From: Coffea arabica
Taxonomy: Eukaryota; Streptophyta; Magnoliopsida; Gentianales; Rubiaceae
Direction: 5' to 3'
Assembly (NCBI RefSeq): GCF_036785885.1
Contig: NC_092326.1
Location: forward strand, 40,200,287 to 40,264,286
DNA length: 64,000 bases
Below, one piece after another: positions 54,106 through 64,000 of this stretch (its first letter is position 1; each line of letters begins with the position of its first letter). The position numbers and the translations under genes were made by a program. The notes under the pieces are model-generated. The model saw only the letters and a list, made by a program, of their open reading frames with translations, was not told where the DNA came from and did not search any database.

Positions 54106-54187
54106 GGGGTGGGGTTTATATGCTTTTAAGATTGAGGATAGTAAAGTATGAATATCCCTAAAGTTTAAGGGAGCAAAGTGTGATTAA
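53341..54187. mobile_element. Candidate MITE with imperfect inverted ends
   Basis: The left end TTAATAACACTTTGGCCCCCTAA pairs with the right end read in reverse, TTAATCACACTTTGCTCCCTTAA. Similarity continues inward (TCAACCTTAAAAATATA against TCAATCTTAAAAGCATATA). Length is about 847 bp. It contains the 30-G run at 54075-54104. The target duplication is unclear. Confidence 0.55.
54061..54104. repeat. T14-G30 homopolymer tract
   Basis: Fourteen T followed by thirty uninterrupted G (54075-54104), then AGGGGTGGGG. It is exceptionally G-rich in an AT-rich region and could form a G-quadruplex. Homopolymer length in assemblies is often inaccurate. Confidence 0.9.
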
Positions 54188-55377
54188 TTGAATTCCTTAT
54201 GCCATGGTCATACATTACGTGCAGAATTTTTGTTTAATTGGTACAATTAGAGCCATCAATTTTCTTAAACAAGTATAGCCTATGATTAACAATGTGCTTA
54301 GTCCCATGGCTATGGACCTCTTGTTGATTTTTCTCACTACAATTAAAGTTTAGAGCATGTAAGGTATAAAATTAAGATTAAACAACACTGTAATATTTAC
54401 TTTTTCATTCTTTTTATTATTCAGATACAATGGAGGGATACTATACTATTAAAACCTTCCTTCTAAAGATAAGGCGCAATATTCATTCAATATTTATACC
54501 TAAAAGCAACATATTTACAAAAAATTCCCGAAAGGAAATAAATTATTACCACAGGAAATGAGAATTAATTAGTATAATTTATAACAAAAGTTACATTTGT
54601 CCATATAAGGATGCAATAAATTATAAGGCCAATTTATTGCAAATCTTAAGGAATAATAAGTGCAATTGACAATGTTTATCTTCTATTTTCCATCTAGTAA
54701 ATGCTAATATTAAGTTTCCTCTATTGCCATAATTTAGTCAAGTACTTCCAAGAAGCATTGAATGACTTTCCAACTATGCCTCAACCATGAAATAAGTTGG
54801 ATATGGATTGCACTTTTTTTGAATCCTTCTCATTAAATGTAATTAATGCACAGTATTTTCTTCGTACCAGAATTCCATATTAATCATTTATCATTATTAA
54901 TTTCCATTTCAGCAAAATTTTTGCTGGAAAACTAGTCCTATAAATTCATATCCATCAAAGCTTCTTCAGAAATCGTAACCAAGTCCTCGTTTTCAAGCAT
55001 TTGGGGGGTGTGCTTAAGCTGGTATCCACCCCACCATGATACTGTTTACTAAATCTTCTTTCCAAAATATTATTGTTACTTTCTCAGTCTCAGAATAACG
55101 ATATATTCTTGGTTATGTACGTAGAAAATGCAGATTATTTTTTTTAATCACTATCATGGATCACACATCATCCATCTCCAAAAGAAAATCCTTCATCTTT
55201 TATTGCAAAGTTTCATTTTCTTGCATTGATTTTCAGTTTAGTTTAGAAGGTAATTCTGTTTTTTTTTATACATAAATTTTGAAATTCTCACTTTGTGTCA
55301 TTTTTGTTTTTGGTCATTCAAGATTTAAAAAAAAAAAAAAAAAAAGTCTAGGAAGGTTATCAAAGGCCATTTTCCAG
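54188..55377. other. Spacer, promoter and leader of the 55378 gene
   Basis: CCTATAAATTCATATCC at about 54938-54954 is a likely TATA box. The leader to 55378 is over 400 nt and T-rich, possibly with an intron. No other gene is seen. Confidence 0.5.
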
Positions 55378-57857
55378 ATGCCTAAGAGGGTTACCAAGAG
55401 GGCACGGACGTGTAAAGCTCAAAATAAGGTATGGTCTCTGGTTCTTTAATTAAAGAAGGTAGAAGAAATTCAATTTACAATAGCTTTTCTTTGTCTTAAA
55501 ATCTATCAAGTCCAAGGGGTACAATTAATTCTTGCCCAAGTAGTAATAAATGCTCAGATGATGATATATATCTTTTTTTTTTTTTTTTTTGCTTGCCAGA
55601 ATACCTTTTGAGTTGGTAAATATACTGTTCTAATTTTGATACTTAAAAGAAGTACTTATTTCACAGGACCAGAAGAACCAAGGGATACCAAAGGGGTCAT
55701 CCTCTTCACCCAAAGAAACCAAAAAGCATGCCAAGAATCATGATCCTACTCCATCTCTGAATCCATTTCCAGAAGGGTATTTTCCTATATGGAGATTGCT
55801 AATGCAGAAACCAATTTCATATCCTAAAATTAAAGAATTCTACAATTGTTAGTATTTGATTCTAATTGCTTTTGGTATTTTGTAGATGGAAAGCTGCAGG
55901 GGTTGAACTTAGTTTGTCCAACTCTCATCCTGAAATTGTTCCCCAAGAGGATCAAAAGGAACCAATAGTTCCAACATTTCAGTTCTTGGCTCCTTCTCCA
56001 TCTGCTGATCAAAAAAGTGTATGACTGCATGCTTAAACACACACACACACACACACTCCCCCCCCCCCAACAAAAAAAAAATTTAGGCCTTAGTCATTAC
56101 CATGCATCTATGGCATTACGTTCTTATGATGATCTACCCTTTTCTTGAAGGAGTACATACTTGCAAACTGGATCTCTTTTCTGAAGTTGTTGACAAAAAT
56201 TAAACCATGTTGAGGAAAAGTTAGACCATGCTAATTAGCATTTAAAAATGGTAAAGCTTATTCAATATAATGTATCCAATGATCAGACAGAAAACTAACC
56301 ATCTTGCGCAAAGCTTAATCGGATGTTGAATTATTTTGATTCTGTGAGTCGAGCAGATTAGCATACTTTTGTAACTCTTGCATATTTCAGAATGCAAATC
56401 ATCAGCGGTTTGGATCCAATGCAAACCAAGTCAGCAGGCCATTTCAGAACCAAGTTAAGCCAAATGAAATTTCAGGTCTACAATGGTAAGAACCGACAAC
56501 CTTTTTATTACTGCATTATATATGCGTTCTCGTGGTTTGTAAATGACACCCCAAAAAAGGAAAAAAAAATGTTCCACTTTCTACAAATAGGCTAATGTTA
56601 TTTCTTTTGTTAGTTTGCTTCACATACAAAATTTCATCTGATTCTGCACATAATCAGAGTCCAATTTATTTGAGATAGTTTCTAGTCATTATTTACATAA
56701 GTTGCAAGAAAAAAAAAAAAGAAAATTGTAAAGATTTTCCAAACTATACTCATCAAAAGTTTTCCTAATTTGGATTTCAAGAGCAAGAAATTACAAAACG
56801 ACGTAAAGCCAACATTATTGCCAAAAATTCCTTTTTACCTGCAAATCAACCATACAAGATAACATGTTGCATGACCTGTTTGTTTCACATTGTTTGAAAT
56901 CTTTAATTGTTAGCTCTTATTGAGCTTCTACCTTAAATAGGTGTTACTCAAGAAACAAACACAAAATCTTGGTTTTATAATGAATATAGTGAAACTTTTG
57001 TTTTTTTGTTTTTTTTTTTTTTTTGGCCCTCGTAGGTCACCAGGCGTTCAAACATTTTCAGATTTGTTAAGGGGATCGCATAGCTCTCATGAAAGAAGTA
57101 TATTTCCTTCTTTGCTACAGGTATGATCTTGTTACCATTGTTGCCTTTAAGGGTAAATTAATTGTTGTTTCTGTCCTCTATGGAGTGCCAAATTGAATTA
57201 AGGGCATAAACTAGAATAAGTTCGAAGGATAAGAATCCAGAAGTTCTCAGGTTCGAATCCTTCTGTTTACACTAAAAAAAAAAAATTTAAAGGACAAGAA
57301 TCCAAAAGTGAAAATTAAAGCACAAGAACCCAATGAATTACATCAAATTCTTTCTTTTTGGATACACGTTGAAAATAATTGATTTGCCATATAACAAAAC
57401 TTATTTCAGGACGAACACATGGAATCATCTGAGAATCGACCAAGAAGTGGGTTTTTTCAAGCTCAAGCCACACAAGATCCAATTGCAGCTGGTACATTTC
57501 CTAACAAAAGGTGACAAAATTTTGCATGGCCTATGATAATAACATTTAGTATTACATTTATCTCTATTTTTTCCATGTTAAAACAACTAATTATTAACTC
57601 TAAAATTCCTGCTGTAGGTATCGTATAACTTCATTGTATGATCCCATTTATGAAGCTATGGGCCTGCCTGTGGATCCTATTTTGCGATGCTTTGTGTTGA
57701 TTCAACAAGGTAAAGAGATCTTTTACTAATATGAACTTAACTTCTCCCAATTTAAATTGTGGCTGCAATATGAGATTAAATGTTTATTCTAAATTCCCTT
57801 TTTTTTTCCCCATTTATGGCAGCTGAAAACAAGGGGAAATCCTTTCCCAACCCTTGA
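55378..57857 (+). CDS. Unrecognised plant protein, 233 aa in eight exons
   Basis: Eight exons join without a frame break, all GT-AG: 55378-55428, 55667-55776, 55886-56018, 56391-56485, 57036-57120, 57410-57510, 57618-57709 and 57823-57857. The product starts MPKRVTKRARTCKAQNK (basic, nuclear-signal-like). It has a Ser/Lys/Pro-rich part, then GWKAAGVELSLSNSHPE, whose VELSLS is similar to an LxLxL (EAR) repression motif, then VPTFQFLAPSPS, an Asn/Gln-rich middle, and a compact C-terminus RYRITSLYDPIYEAMGLPVDP. I do not recognise the family. A nuclear, regulatory role is a guess from the basic start and the EAR-like motif. Coherence of eight exons makes a real gene likely. Additional upstream exons are possible. 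Confidence 0.7.
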
Positions 57858-58818
57858 CTCTTTCAGTATCTTGGAGCCATGTCGAGGCCACAGAGCAAAG
57901 TCCCAAAATTTGATCCTATGAGATGATATGTCGATAGTTTATTGCTTCAATAAGAAAAAAATGTATTTTAGTTTCTGTTGGCAAAGTAGTTTAAAAAAAA
58001 TGTTGTATGACTAAAACCGAATTTCCTTTGGGAATAAGTTATATTTTGTGGTTTTCATGCAGCGCCATTTTGTTACGGGTCTCTTTTGGGTGTTACACGA
58101 CGTCATCCAAGCTTACAAGAAACCCACCCTTTAGATGGGACAAGAATTTGTGCAAACAATAATTTCTTTCCACAATGGCAATTTTGTTACATGTAATTAT
58201 TCTTTTTAATTTCTGAATAAGCAAGAAATTTAACTAGTAGCAAAGAAAAGTCCGATATATAAAACCATCACAGCCAAAAAAAAAAAAACAAGTGTATCAT
58301 TGACCAGTGATATGGCTATAGTTTGTTGAGCAAGAAATTCCAGATTATTGCAGCACAACTACTCAAAGGCCATGCCTAGCTGTTATGGGGAAGGCTAGGT
58401 ATGCACGATAGCCATAAATAAAAGGAGAAAAGAGCAGGGATAATAGGTAGGAGACGAAAGCAAAGCAGCATTGCAGAGCTAGTAAATAGCAATAATGGAT
58501 ATAGTTCAATTTTATGCCAAACTTCTTGTCTTTCTGAGTCATTGGTTTTATTCTTGATCGTGTGAATCATACATATAGGCTATAGTTTCTACCCTTTATT
58601 AATTTTCAAGACTTCCTGTTTTCGGGCTTTTAAGTGTCTATTGGTGCATACCATTACCAACAACAATAGTTAATTGTGTTAAAAAAAAAATTTTTTAAGA
58701 AACACAAGAAAAACCACATAGAGTCAATAGAATTTTTGATGCAAAATTAATAATCCATCCATTCTTTTTCATAAAAATATAAATTAAAAGAATTTAGCAA
58801 TTTATTTACCCTAATTGT
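57858..58818. other. 3' flank of the 55378 gene
   Basis: 3' UTR then AT-rich spacer. No gene or clear element is seen. Confidence 0.4.
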
Positions 58819-58826
58819 GCCATGAG

Positions 58827-59361
58827 TAGGCCTGTCAACGGTCCGGGTCCGGACCCGATCCAGATCCGTAAAATTATTGCAGGTATGGGTAAGGATTTAA
58901 TTTCGTTACCCGGACCCGGATTCGGATCCGTTTTGTCAAACAAAAAAATGGATCGGATACGGAATATAGTATTCCGACCCGTATTAGACCCGGATCCGGA
59001 AATAAATGGATTAATAATTTAAAATATGTATATTTATCAATATAATTTGATTAGGGTGATGTATTTGAGTAAAGTCAATTTGATTTATTTACTTATTTGG
59101 TTTTTTTTTGTATTAGTTAGAAATTAGTGTACAAATATATTTTTTTCTCATTTTTATTAGAAATTGTAAATTTTCATAATTTTTTTCGAGTAGACTCGGA
59201 TCCGGATCCGGAACCCGTCGGATCCGGATCCGGATCCGGAACATAGAATAAAAGACCCATAGGGTAAACGGGTCGAATCTGGATCCGATTTGGTATACCG
59301 GGTCCGAATTCGAATCCGAAATAAAGAATTTTGACCCAGACCCGGCCCGTTAACAGGCCTA
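58827..59361. mobile_element. hAT-type MITE rich in GGATCCGG
   Basis: The ends TAGGCCTGTCAACGG and (reverse complement) TAGGCCTGTTAACGG are inverted repeats. The 8-bp direct repeat GCCATGAG flanks both (58819-58826, 59362-59369), as expected for hAT. It is 535 bp. The sub-terminal parts are built from CCGGATCC and GACCCGG strings, the centre is AT-rich, and no coding capacity is visible. Confidence 0.9.
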
Positions 59362-59369
59362 GCCATGAG

Positions 59370-60303
59370 CACTAGTACATATGAAAAAGTAAAAGATCAT
59401 TCTAAACGTGGAGATCATGCAGCTTTTTTTTTTTTCACTAAAACTAATAGAAAAGCTAATTTACTAACTAGAAGTAGATCCATTTAACAAATAATTAATT
59501 TTCTATACATTAACGACAAATACACTATCATCATCATCATATGTATAACAACTAATCGTAATCTGAATTTGAAATCAAACACATATCCAGTCGAACCAGT
59601 ATATACACGAACAGTTAATTTATAACGAAATCTATTGTTAATTTATGATATAACATCTCTAAAAACTTATTTGTATTATAGAGGATGATTTGATAGAGTA
59701 TCACTCTCCGACTGTACTTGACTTATTTTATGTAAACCCTACTAACATTGGGTGTAGTAAAATAATTTATTTCATAAATTCCATTCACCTTTTTATCTTT
59801 TCAATTACTTTTTATTTTACATACATCACATCACAAAAAGTGCTACAGTAATTATTTTAAATAAATAATCCAAATAAACTCTTATCCAAACAAACTCATT
59901 ATTATATTTCTTACTCACCACAAAAAAAATAAAAAGAAAAATATTTTAAATGCCATTTTCATGATTTTGGAGTTTTGTTTTTTCTCCAAAAAAAAAAATA
60001 CCCTTAACCCAACACGTGAGACATCACATCTGGAACGTCAAAACGGTATCATCACCAATAGACCCACTCTCCCTCCGAAGATACCTTTCCGTGGCTTTGC
60101 AGTTGGTGCGATACCGATGCCGCCACATTTCACATTTGTATATTGTAAGTTTAACCGACCCACCGCAGCCCCACTTCCAGCCCCCCACTCTCTCTTGTCA
60201 TTGCTCTGCTACTACTAGTCTACTACTGCCTTCTTGTCTGCCTTCTTGTATTTTCGACTTTATCAAGACTCGCAGAATTCTCATCATACGTACAATTCTC
60301 CTA
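59370..60303. other. Spacer and promoter/leader of the CYP97A gene
   Basis: AT-rich to about 60000, then C-rich leader-like sequence (60060-60300). A frame in phase with the CYP97A start is open upstream of 60304 but without features, so I treat it as leader. No clear TATA box is seen. Confidence 0.5.
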
Positions 60304-63300
60304 ATGGCTGCTGCTGCAAGTCTTCCTCTGCTTCAATTCTCAGGTCACTCCCTGCAGCCCAAACTCCCAACTAACAAGAAATTCAGACCGACATTTGTGG
60401 ACCCTTTATCTCCACCTGCGTCATCTTCAAAGTCAAATGGTGGGTAATGGGATGGTGAATTATTTGGTTTGTATGCTTATATCGTCTCGTATTTCACTTA
60501 TTTTCTTCGTTTCTTTGGGGGGTCTTTGTTTTTGTTGTGCGAATTTGTCTGTGCAGGGAGCTGTAGAAATTTTGCTGTGATTAGGTGCGCTTATGACTCG
60601 AATGGGGATGGAAGAGGGCCTGGTAGTGGAGGTGGAGGTGTGGAGGACGGCGCCAAGAGTGTGGAGAAGATTATTGAAGAGAAAAGGCGAGCTGAATTGT
60701 CTGCCCGTATTGCTGCTGGCGAGTTTACAGTTGAGAAATCCGGGTAATGTATTCGTTTAAGGATCAGTTGCACATTGTGCGTTAGAGTTCCTACCTGGAA
60801 ACGAATTTTGTAAAATGTAGTTATTCTCAGCTTTGATTCTTTGGGAAGAAAAAAAAACAAAGATGATGTAGTCTCATATTTCATGTGGGTCTGTATGAGT
60901 TTGCTGTTTATGCTGCTTATGTTATCAAGAAGCCATCTTTTCAGATTTTTTTTTTCTGGTGGAGTTCTGTTCTTAATGTTGGTTGTTTATTTATTTGCGT
61001 GTTGTTTGGGACTAGATTTCCGTCAGTGCTCAAGAATTCTTTACTGAAATTGGGGTTGCCTAAAGATATTCTTGAGTTTTTGTTCGGGAAGATAGGTCCT
61101 GCGGATGATTATCCAAAGATTCCAGAGGCAAAAGGATCGGTTAGTGCAATCCGGAGTGAGGCCTTCTTCATTCCTCTCTATGAGCTTTACCTCACTTATG
61201 GCGGGATTTTTAGGTTGACCTTTGGTCCCAAGGTTTGTAAAATCTTTTGGTTTGTCTTTTGCCGTATAGTGTGGTTATTGAATTTATTTGTGTAGATATA
61301 AACTGCTGTTAGCTCTGCAGCTTTTGTGTCTCATTGGTCCCAATTTGTCTATTGCAGTCCTTTTTAATTGTTTCAGATCCATCAATTGCCAAACATATAC
61401 TGAAGGACAATTCAAAAGCTTATTCAAAGGTGACAGCAACTGAAATACCTTTCTCTTATTTTTAGTTTTTTTTTTTCATTTTCTATTTCTGAATTTGAGG
61501 GAAAAAAAGGAATCATTAGGGTGAAAAGAAAAAAGGATGAACGTGGAAAATCAGCATTGCACTAATGAGGGAAATTAACTCCTCGATATTCTTGATAACT
61601 AGGGCGTCCTCGCTGAGATTTTGGAATTTGTGATGGGCAAGGGACTCATACCTGCTGATGGGGAGGTTTGGCGTGTTAGGCGACGTGCTATAGTCCCCGC
61701 TTTACATAAAAAGGTATCCTGGAGTTTATGCGTCTGTTCTTCCCATTTCAATGCCGGTTGTTGCCAGTTGGTATCCTGCTCAATTTCATTGGCCAAACTT
61801 TGCATTGGGTTTATTCTTTGGCGAGAGGCTTCTCCACTGCTGATTCTCTTTCAATTGTGTGTTGTGCAGTATGTTGCTGCAATGATCAGTTTGTTTGGAC
61901 AAGCAACAGATAGGCTCTGCAGAGAGCTTGATGAAGCAGCTTCTAATGGCGAGGATGTAGAAATGGAATCGCTTTTTTCCCGGCTAACATTGGATATTAT
62001 CGGGAAAGCTGTATTTAATTATGATTTTGATTCATTAAAAGTTGATACAGGAATAGTTGAGGTATTCACATCCTCTTCTATTACAAGTATCTTGTATTGC
62101 TTGAAGGTTGTGTTGCTAAATCAAGAAGCTTTGCTGGAAAATAACATGAAATTTCAACATCCTAACTAAGGGCATGAATACCGAACTTTGATAAGAAGAA
62201 ATTGTCCTGTTCTCAAGACTTTCAAAGTTTGATGGACTTATGGTGTCTGAATTCTGCTATTGTTACAGGCTGTATATACTGTACTGCGAGAAGCTGAGGA
62301 TCGAAGTGTTGCTCCAATTCCTGTATGGGAGATTCCCATTTGGAAAGATATTTCACCTAGGCAAAAGAAGGTTAACGCTGCTCTCAAGCTAGTGAATGAC
62401 ACACTGAATGATCTGATTGCAATTTGTAAGGTAAAGTTATTTTTGTGATTTATAGTCTTTTTTTTTTTTAACTTGCTAAAATTCTTTTCATCCTTTTTAT
62501 CTTATTTCTCTGGTATCACTGTAGACTTCATAGGTAATAATGCAGAGTGTGATCTTACTTGTATACAGAACCTCCAGTACCAGCATGTTCAGTTTTGACC
62601 TTTTTTTTAAATCCAAAAAGATAATTTCGGTTTTGACATGTTGACATGCTGTATATTGCCTGTTCAGGGATTTACTTTCAACTGTTCAACAGAGCCAAAA
62701 AATCATTAAATCAAGTTGAGGCATTCAGATTTGCTTCCTTGTTTTCATTAATTCATAGGAGAGAAAAGGTCCAAAAAATAATCAAAAACCTTATGTGTAA
62801 CCCCAAAGTCAAATTCAAACAACATTCATCTTTTAAACTAATTTAGTGCTTAGTTATACTATAACAGTTTCTCAATTATTGGGCAATTTTTTTTTTTCTT
62901 TTTAGCATTTCAGTTTCAACTATAGTAGTTCACAAGATTCGGAAAAGGACGGTCTTGTTGCAATCTATCCATGTTAATCCTGTTATTTCCTGCATTTCAG
63001 TTTCATCTGTAGTAGTTTACAGATTTCAGAACTGGCTCATCTTTGTTGCAATCTATTCATGTTAATCCAGTTATTGTGGTTCTGAATTTTCTCTCATCTT
63101 GTTGTCCTTTCACCTTCATTTTTTTCTGTTTCGAATAAATTATCCACACTTTCATGTTTTTGCTTCTTCATGGCAGCATTTCTCCCTGCATCATTCATGT
63201 CTCTCGTATGTATAATAGTTAGGGTGAAAGAAGATGAATTTTATTTAAGAAAAGGTAAACGAACTTCACACTATCTGCTTTAGTGATCAACTTCAGGGAG

Positions 63301-64000
63301 AAACTGCGTTTACTCTCTTACTTTTAGATCAGCAATGGGAAAAACTCTATTAGTGTGTTAGTAAGAAAGATAAATCATTCAAGGACTAAAAAAAGCATAT
63401 GTAGTATTTGATGCTTTTTGTGGAAACAGGATTCACCTGATGCAGCAACAAATCTGTAGTTTATATGCTTTTCTTTTGTAATGATTAGATGATAGTGTGG
63501 GTTAAGACCCTTTTGATGGCTATAGTGGTTTAGCTAATTTGTATGTGGCTCCAATAACAAAATATAAATCATCTTAACCGTGCTTGGAAATTGTGCTTGT
63601 GCACCCTTTACTTTTGGTTAGGAAGTGAAAGGAACAATTTATGCATCAAAGCATTTGAGAGACAAATAACTTGTTAAGACCTCTTAGCATGTATAAGGAA
63701 GAATTTACACATCAAAGGAATTAAGAAGCAAATATCTTTTTAACGCCTCCTAAGATGTATCTTATATGTCCAGGCACAGGAGTGGTTCTTTTCTCTTCCT
63801 TTCTCGAGCATGTATTTCTTTTCCAATATACTTAAGTAAATAACACATGCTACTAGTAGCTCATGCTGGATTTGCAAGCTGCTTATTCTGCCTTGTTTGG
63901 CTTAACATGAAAACTGCTGGTGTATGCTAAAAACTACTTTGGTGTTGTCTTTACACCCCAAGTACATGTTGTTCTAGAATATTACGAGGTCTTCTTATCC
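60304..64000 (+). CDS. LUT5: Cytochrome P450 CYP97A, carotenoid beta-ring hydroxylase (partial, 5' seven exons)
   Basis: CYP97A enzymes hydroxylate the beta-ring of carotenes in plastids on the way to lutein. Seven exons give 359 codons: 60304-60439, 60557-60743, 61016-61232, 61358-61429, 61603-61713, 61870-62061 and 62269-62430. The first part (MAAAASLPLLQFSGHSLQPK) is a plausible plastid transit peptide. The family blocks follow: EKRRAELSARIAAGEFTVEK, YPKIPEAKGS, YGGIFRLTFGPK, SDPSIAKHILKDNSKAYSK, GKGLIPADGEVWRVRRRAIV (helix C WxxxRR region), ESLFSRLTLDIIGKAVFNYD and VWEIPIWKDISPRQKK. The oxygen-binding helix I, ExxR and heme-Cys regions lie beyond the window. The last visible donor is AAG-GTAAAG at 62431, and the following intron is at least 1.57 kb. 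The exon 1 donor (ATG-GTGGGT) is the least certain junction. Confidence 0.92.
62905..63078. repeat. Two-copy tandem repeat, period 87 bp, in the CYP97A intron
   Basis: GCATTTCAGTTTCA starts at 62905 and 62992, and both copies continue to GTTGCAATCTAT(C/T)CATGTTAATCC. Each begins with an acceptor-like TTTCAG. A weaker direct repeat of about 65-70 bp follows at 63625-63770 (GAA(C/G)AATTTA..CATCAAAG). Confidence 0.8.

Noticed and set aside
57239-57262. Possible tRNA or SINE from the B-box-like string GGTTCGAATCC
   Set aside because: I could not find a matching A box or a cloverleaf, so it is not called. It may be an old tRNA-derived SINE fragment.
60016-60303. Upstream extension of the CYP97A first exon in the same frame
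   Set aside because: The extra 96 codons have no conserved or transit-peptide features. ATG 60304 (MAAAASLPLL) gives a normal plastid-targeting start.
1-64000. CRISPR arrays, operons, phage or bacterial defence systems
   Set aside because: Nothing of this kind is present. Introns, TATA boxes, MITEs and LTR elements show plant nuclear DNA.

Overview
The window is nuclear DNA of a flowering plant, most likely a eudicot. It is AT-rich, its genes have GT-AG introns and plant-specific products, and it is full of plant retrotransposons and MITEs. I see no rRNA, no credible tRNA, no CRISPR array and no bacterial features. All confident genes are on the + strand.

Layout. (1) 1-6217 is retrotransposon wreckage: the 3' end of a Sirevirus-type Ty1/copia element (RNase H tail, env-like ORF, repeated polypurine tracts, LTR with TATA box), then two degraded LTRs of a second family. 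(2) 6257-45181 is a tandem array with three complete copies of an intronless Mx-like dynamin-related GTPase gene (DRP4 type; 9111-11123, 31256-33292, 38972-40996). The ancestral unit was [left flank P - DRP4 - 5' part of a second gene]. The second gene is intact only after the third DRP4 (43351-45181, 533 aa in three exons). After DRP4 copies 1 and 2 only its promoter/leader and a last-intron fragment survive. (3) The units were later hit by mobile elements, and because the units are paralogous many insertions can be read against an empty site: a 2778-bp solo LTR (14887-17664, TSD GACAA), an 8.3-kb Mutator-like insertion (18587-26932, 10-bp TSD), a 5'-truncated Ty3/gypsy element (27045-30689), a Stowaway MITE (36361-36716), and a Tourist-like MITE that entered before units 2 and 3 separated. 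(4) 47501-50622 holds an 87-residue three-exon gene followed 106 nt later by an intronless RGP5-like reversibly glycosylated polypeptide gene. A 5'-truncated LINE with a 19-bp TSD lies downstream (51212-52272). (5) 55378-57857 is an eight-exon gene for a 233-residue protein I do not recognise. (6) 58827-59361 is a hAT-type MITE. (7) 60304-64000 is the first 359 codons of a CYP97A (LUT5-like) carotenoid beta-ring hydroxylase gene, which runs off the window.

The genes do not form a pathway. The coherent story is structural: a Mx-like GTPase gene amplified in tandem, carrying along and then losing pieces of its neighbour, with one copy having lost its ancestral start frame. No clearly new biochemical system is visible. 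The most unusual items are the dynamin array with its decayed passenger gene, the large Mutator-like insertion without recognisable transposase, and the close pairing of the 87-aa gene with the intronless RGP gene.
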